Shown in pieces: positions 62,305 to 64,000 of a DNA stretch of 64,000 nucleotides (positions are counted from its first letter, which is position 1; each line of letters starts with the position of its first letter). The position numbers and the translations under genes were made by a program. The DNA comes from Actinomycetota bacterium (GTDB taxonomy: Bacteria; Actinomycetota; Actinomycetes; Actinomycetales; Microbacteriaceae), in the NCBI GenBank assembly GCA_018268515.1, contig JAFDWK010000010.1, positions 62,001 through 126,000 on the forward strand, in the 5' to 3' direction. The notes beneath the pieces were generated by a model. The model made no database searches and was not told the DNA's origin. It saw only the letters and a program-made list of their open reading frames with translations.

Positions 62305-63762
62305 TCATTCGGGGCGATTCGCAGACGAGCCGTCCATCAGAAACGGCGTGGTCACGCCCGCATAGGCGAGATGCGCGATCAGCCCGTCCACCGCGTGCGG
62401 CAGGTCGTGGCAGTGATCGGCCCAGATGCCGGGGTTGTCGGCGACGAACGCGATCTCATACGACTCCCCGGGCTGCACGCCGATCGTGTCGGCCCACCAC
62501 GGCGCCCCGGTGGCGACGCGGCCGTCACGGGACAGCACCGCCACATGGTGGCCGTGCAGATGCATCGGGTGAACCTCGGAACTGTCGTTGCGGATCCGCA
62601 TCCGCACGACGTCCCCCTCCGCGACCTCGAACATCGGCACGTCGGGGTACATCCGGCCGTTGATCGTCCAGAACCAGCCCGGCCGGCCGTCGATGAAGCC
62701 GACGCGGCGGCCGATGATGTAGTCGAAGGTGCGGTTGGCGCGCTGCGGGTCGAAACCGAGGGGCGCCGGCGTGCCGTAGGCGAGCAGGTCGAGCGCCTCA
62801 GAGGGCTGCTCGGCGCGTACGGGCGTCGTCGCCGGGTCACCGAGGATCACGCTGAGCGCCCCGCCCGTATGCAATCGGACCGCGCCCGTCTCCGGCGCGG
62901 TGAGGACGATGTCGGCGCGTCCTCCCGCGGGCACGACGACCATGCGTCCCGACACGTCCCCAGGCTCGTGCCACTCGCGTCCGTCGACCGCGACCACGCG
63001 GAACGAGGCGGCCGACCATACCGACGCGGATCCGTTGTCGGTGTTGACGACGCGCACCCGCGCCGTCGCGCCCGGCGCCGCCGTCACAGGCAGATCCGCC
63101 ACCTCGCCGTTCAGGGTGTGCTGACCGTCGTAGAGGTGCAGCACGGCGACGACGTCGGTCGTGACCATCGGCGCGGGATCCGCATCCGATTCGATCACCA
63201 CCGCACCGAGGAGGCCTCCGACGACCTGCTCATGCGAGACCTGGTGCGAGTGGTACCAGTACGTGCCGGGGTGCGTCGCGACGAACCGGTACAGGAACGT
63301 CTCCCCCGGTCGCACCGCGTTCTGGGTGACCCCGGCGACGCCGTCGGCCGCGCACGGCACCTCCACGCCGTGCCAGTGCAGGGTGGCGCCGTCGGAGACC
63401 GTCTCGTTGACGAGCTCCACCTCGACGAGCTGCCCCTGCCGAGCGCGCAGCACGGGTCCGGGCGACGCGCCGTTCACCGTGAAGCCGTCCACCGTGCGCC
63501 CGCCGCGGATCCTGATGTGCTCCCGGCGGGCCGTGAGCCGCACACGCACGTCGGCGGCCCGATGCGGGTCGGCGGTGAGCGTCTCGACGCTGACCGGGCC
63601 GCCTGCCAGGCCCCGCATCCCGCCCATCGGGTGACCACCCATCGTCAGGACCGAGTGCTCCCCGATCAATGTGCGACTCCACAGCACCGCCCCCAGGCCC
63701 GCGACGGCCGTCGAGGCCGCGCCGATCACGAAGCCTCGCAGCACGCTACGCCTGGACGGCAT
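62305..63762 (-). CDS. TAT-exported multicopper oxidase
   Basis: 485 aa. The twin-Arg signal SRRSVLRGF... and hydrophobic segment (about 12-28) predict export folded with copper. All four copper motifs are present: LHWHG, WYHSH, HPMHLHGHH and HCHDLPHAVDGL. The residue at the axial type-1 position is Leu, which usually raises the redox potential. A Met/Gly-rich patch (MGGHPMGGM) near residue 41 may bind copper. Likely copper or phenol oxidation outside the cell. Confidence 0.92.
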   Translation of the reverse strand: MPSRRSVLRGFVIGAASTAVAGLGAVLWSRTLIGEHSVLTMGGHPMGGMRGLAGGPVSVETLTADPHRAADVRVRLTARREHIRIRGGRTVDGFTVNGASPGPVLRARQGQLVEVELVNETVSDGATLHWHGVEVPCAADGVAGVTQNAVRPGETFLYRFVATHPGTYWYHSHQVSHEQVVGGLLGAVVIESDADPAPMVTTDVVAVLHLYDGQHTLNGEVADLPVTAAPGATARVRVVNTDNGSASVWSAASFRVVAVDGREWHEPGDVSGRMVVVPAGGRADIVLTAPETGAVRLHTGGALSVILGDPATTPVRAEQPSEALDLLAYGTPAPLGFDPQRANRTFDYIIGRRVGFIDGRPGWFWTINGRMYPDVPMFEVAEGDVVRMRIRNDSSEVHPMHLHGHHVAVLSRDGRVATGAPWWADTIGVQPGESYEIAFVADNPGIWADHCHDLPHAVDGLIAHLAYAGVTTPFLMDGSSANRPE

Positions 63763-64000
63763 CCCTGGGCTCGGTTCCCGCAGAGGCCGCTGTCGCCGCC
63801 GTCCCCGCGGCGGTCGGCACGGTCTCGTGCCGGGGCGGGGTCCGTCGCGCCTTCAGTGCCGTCACGATCGCGACCAGCAGGATCGCCAGCGCGTTCACGC
63901 CGTGCAGGATGCCGAGGTACGGCAGGTCGAACATGGAGAACGCGATCACGATCTGCAGCGCCACCAGCCCCACGACGAGCAGCGCCCACAGCTTCGGCCC
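63746..64000 (-). CDS. Membrane protein, N-terminus cut by window edge
   Basis: Last 84 codons only. Two hydrophobic segments (GLVALQIVIAFSMFDLPYLG and VNALAILLVAIVTAL) are separated by an ILHGVN turn, then KARR and an Ala/Thr-rich tail. A His in the turn resembles heme- or metal-linked small membrane proteins, but no family can be assigned. It overlaps the oxidase start by 17 bases, so the two are co-translated. Confidence 0.6.
   Translation of the reverse strand, partial: GPKLWALLVVGLVALQIVIAFSMFDLPYLGILHGVNALAILLVAIVTALKARRTPPRHETVPTAAGTAATAASAGTEPRDAVQA

Overview
The window is high-GC chromosomal DNA from an actinobacterium. It is most likely a Microbacterium-type member of the Microbacteriaceae, judged from GC content, codon use, and gene-for-gene order around rpsB-tsf-pyrH-frr-cdsA, rpsP-KH-rimM-trmD and coaD-DUF177-rpmF-rnc-mutM/smc-ftsY. 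It is gene-dense, mostly leftward-transcribed housekeeping sequence. I see no rRNA, phage, insertion sequence or CRISPR array.

Layout. 1-4.5 kb: a truncated DMT-type permease, divergent def, tRNA-Asn, a universal stress protein/PPOX pair and an orphan ABC ATPase. 4.5-8.9 kb: dusB-dgt-dnaG with overlapping ends. 9-11.3 kb: a redox group (glutathione-peroxidase-like enzyme, FrnE/DsbA-like protein, YbbN-type thioredoxin). 11.3-16.2 kb: membrane and envelope proteins and a lytic-transglycosylase-like secreted protein. 16.2-21.2 kb: rpsB-tsf-pyrH-frr-cdsA-DivIVA-like. 21.5-28.5 kb: an M23/LytM protein, then lepB-rnhB, DUF2469, and the ATGA-coupled yraN-yifB-dprA chain followed by xerC. 28.7-32.8 kb: rplS, map, and rpsP-khpA-rimM-trmD. 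33-39.5 kb: a YbdK-type ligase, then a glycerol regulon (SorC-like regulator divergent from glpD-glpF-glpK). 39.6-45.1 kb: ffh, a TetR regulator divergent from lipB-lipA, a DUF2004-like gene and ftsY. 45.2-48.8 kb: smc. 48.9-53.3 kb: a rightward accessory cassette (leader ORF, 92-aa protein, double GNAT protein, ABC ATPase and permease, NTF2-like protein) sitting between smc and mutM. 53.3-58.5 kb: coaD-DUF177-rpmF-rnc-mutM and recG. 58.5-61.7 kb: a hydrolase, rsmD, thiL and a DUF3515 lipoprotein. 61.7-64 kb: a TAT-exported multicopper oxidase between two membrane proteins, the last truncated.

Two themes run through the window. First, many first-in-operon genes have a TAnnnT hexamer exactly 6 bases before GTG or ATG, the signature of leaderless transcription. 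This fixes several starts and gives two divergent promoter pairs. Second, small repeats are scattered through the core genome: three intergenic GAGAC/GTCTC palindromic elements, copies of a widespread short palindrome (one in frame in rimM, one apparently domesticated in trmD), and 20-bp duplications of gene 3' ends. No wholly new multi-gene system is evident. The best leads are the 29-codon leader ORF with its cassette, the domesticated repeats inside trmD and rimM, and the intergenic palindrome family.
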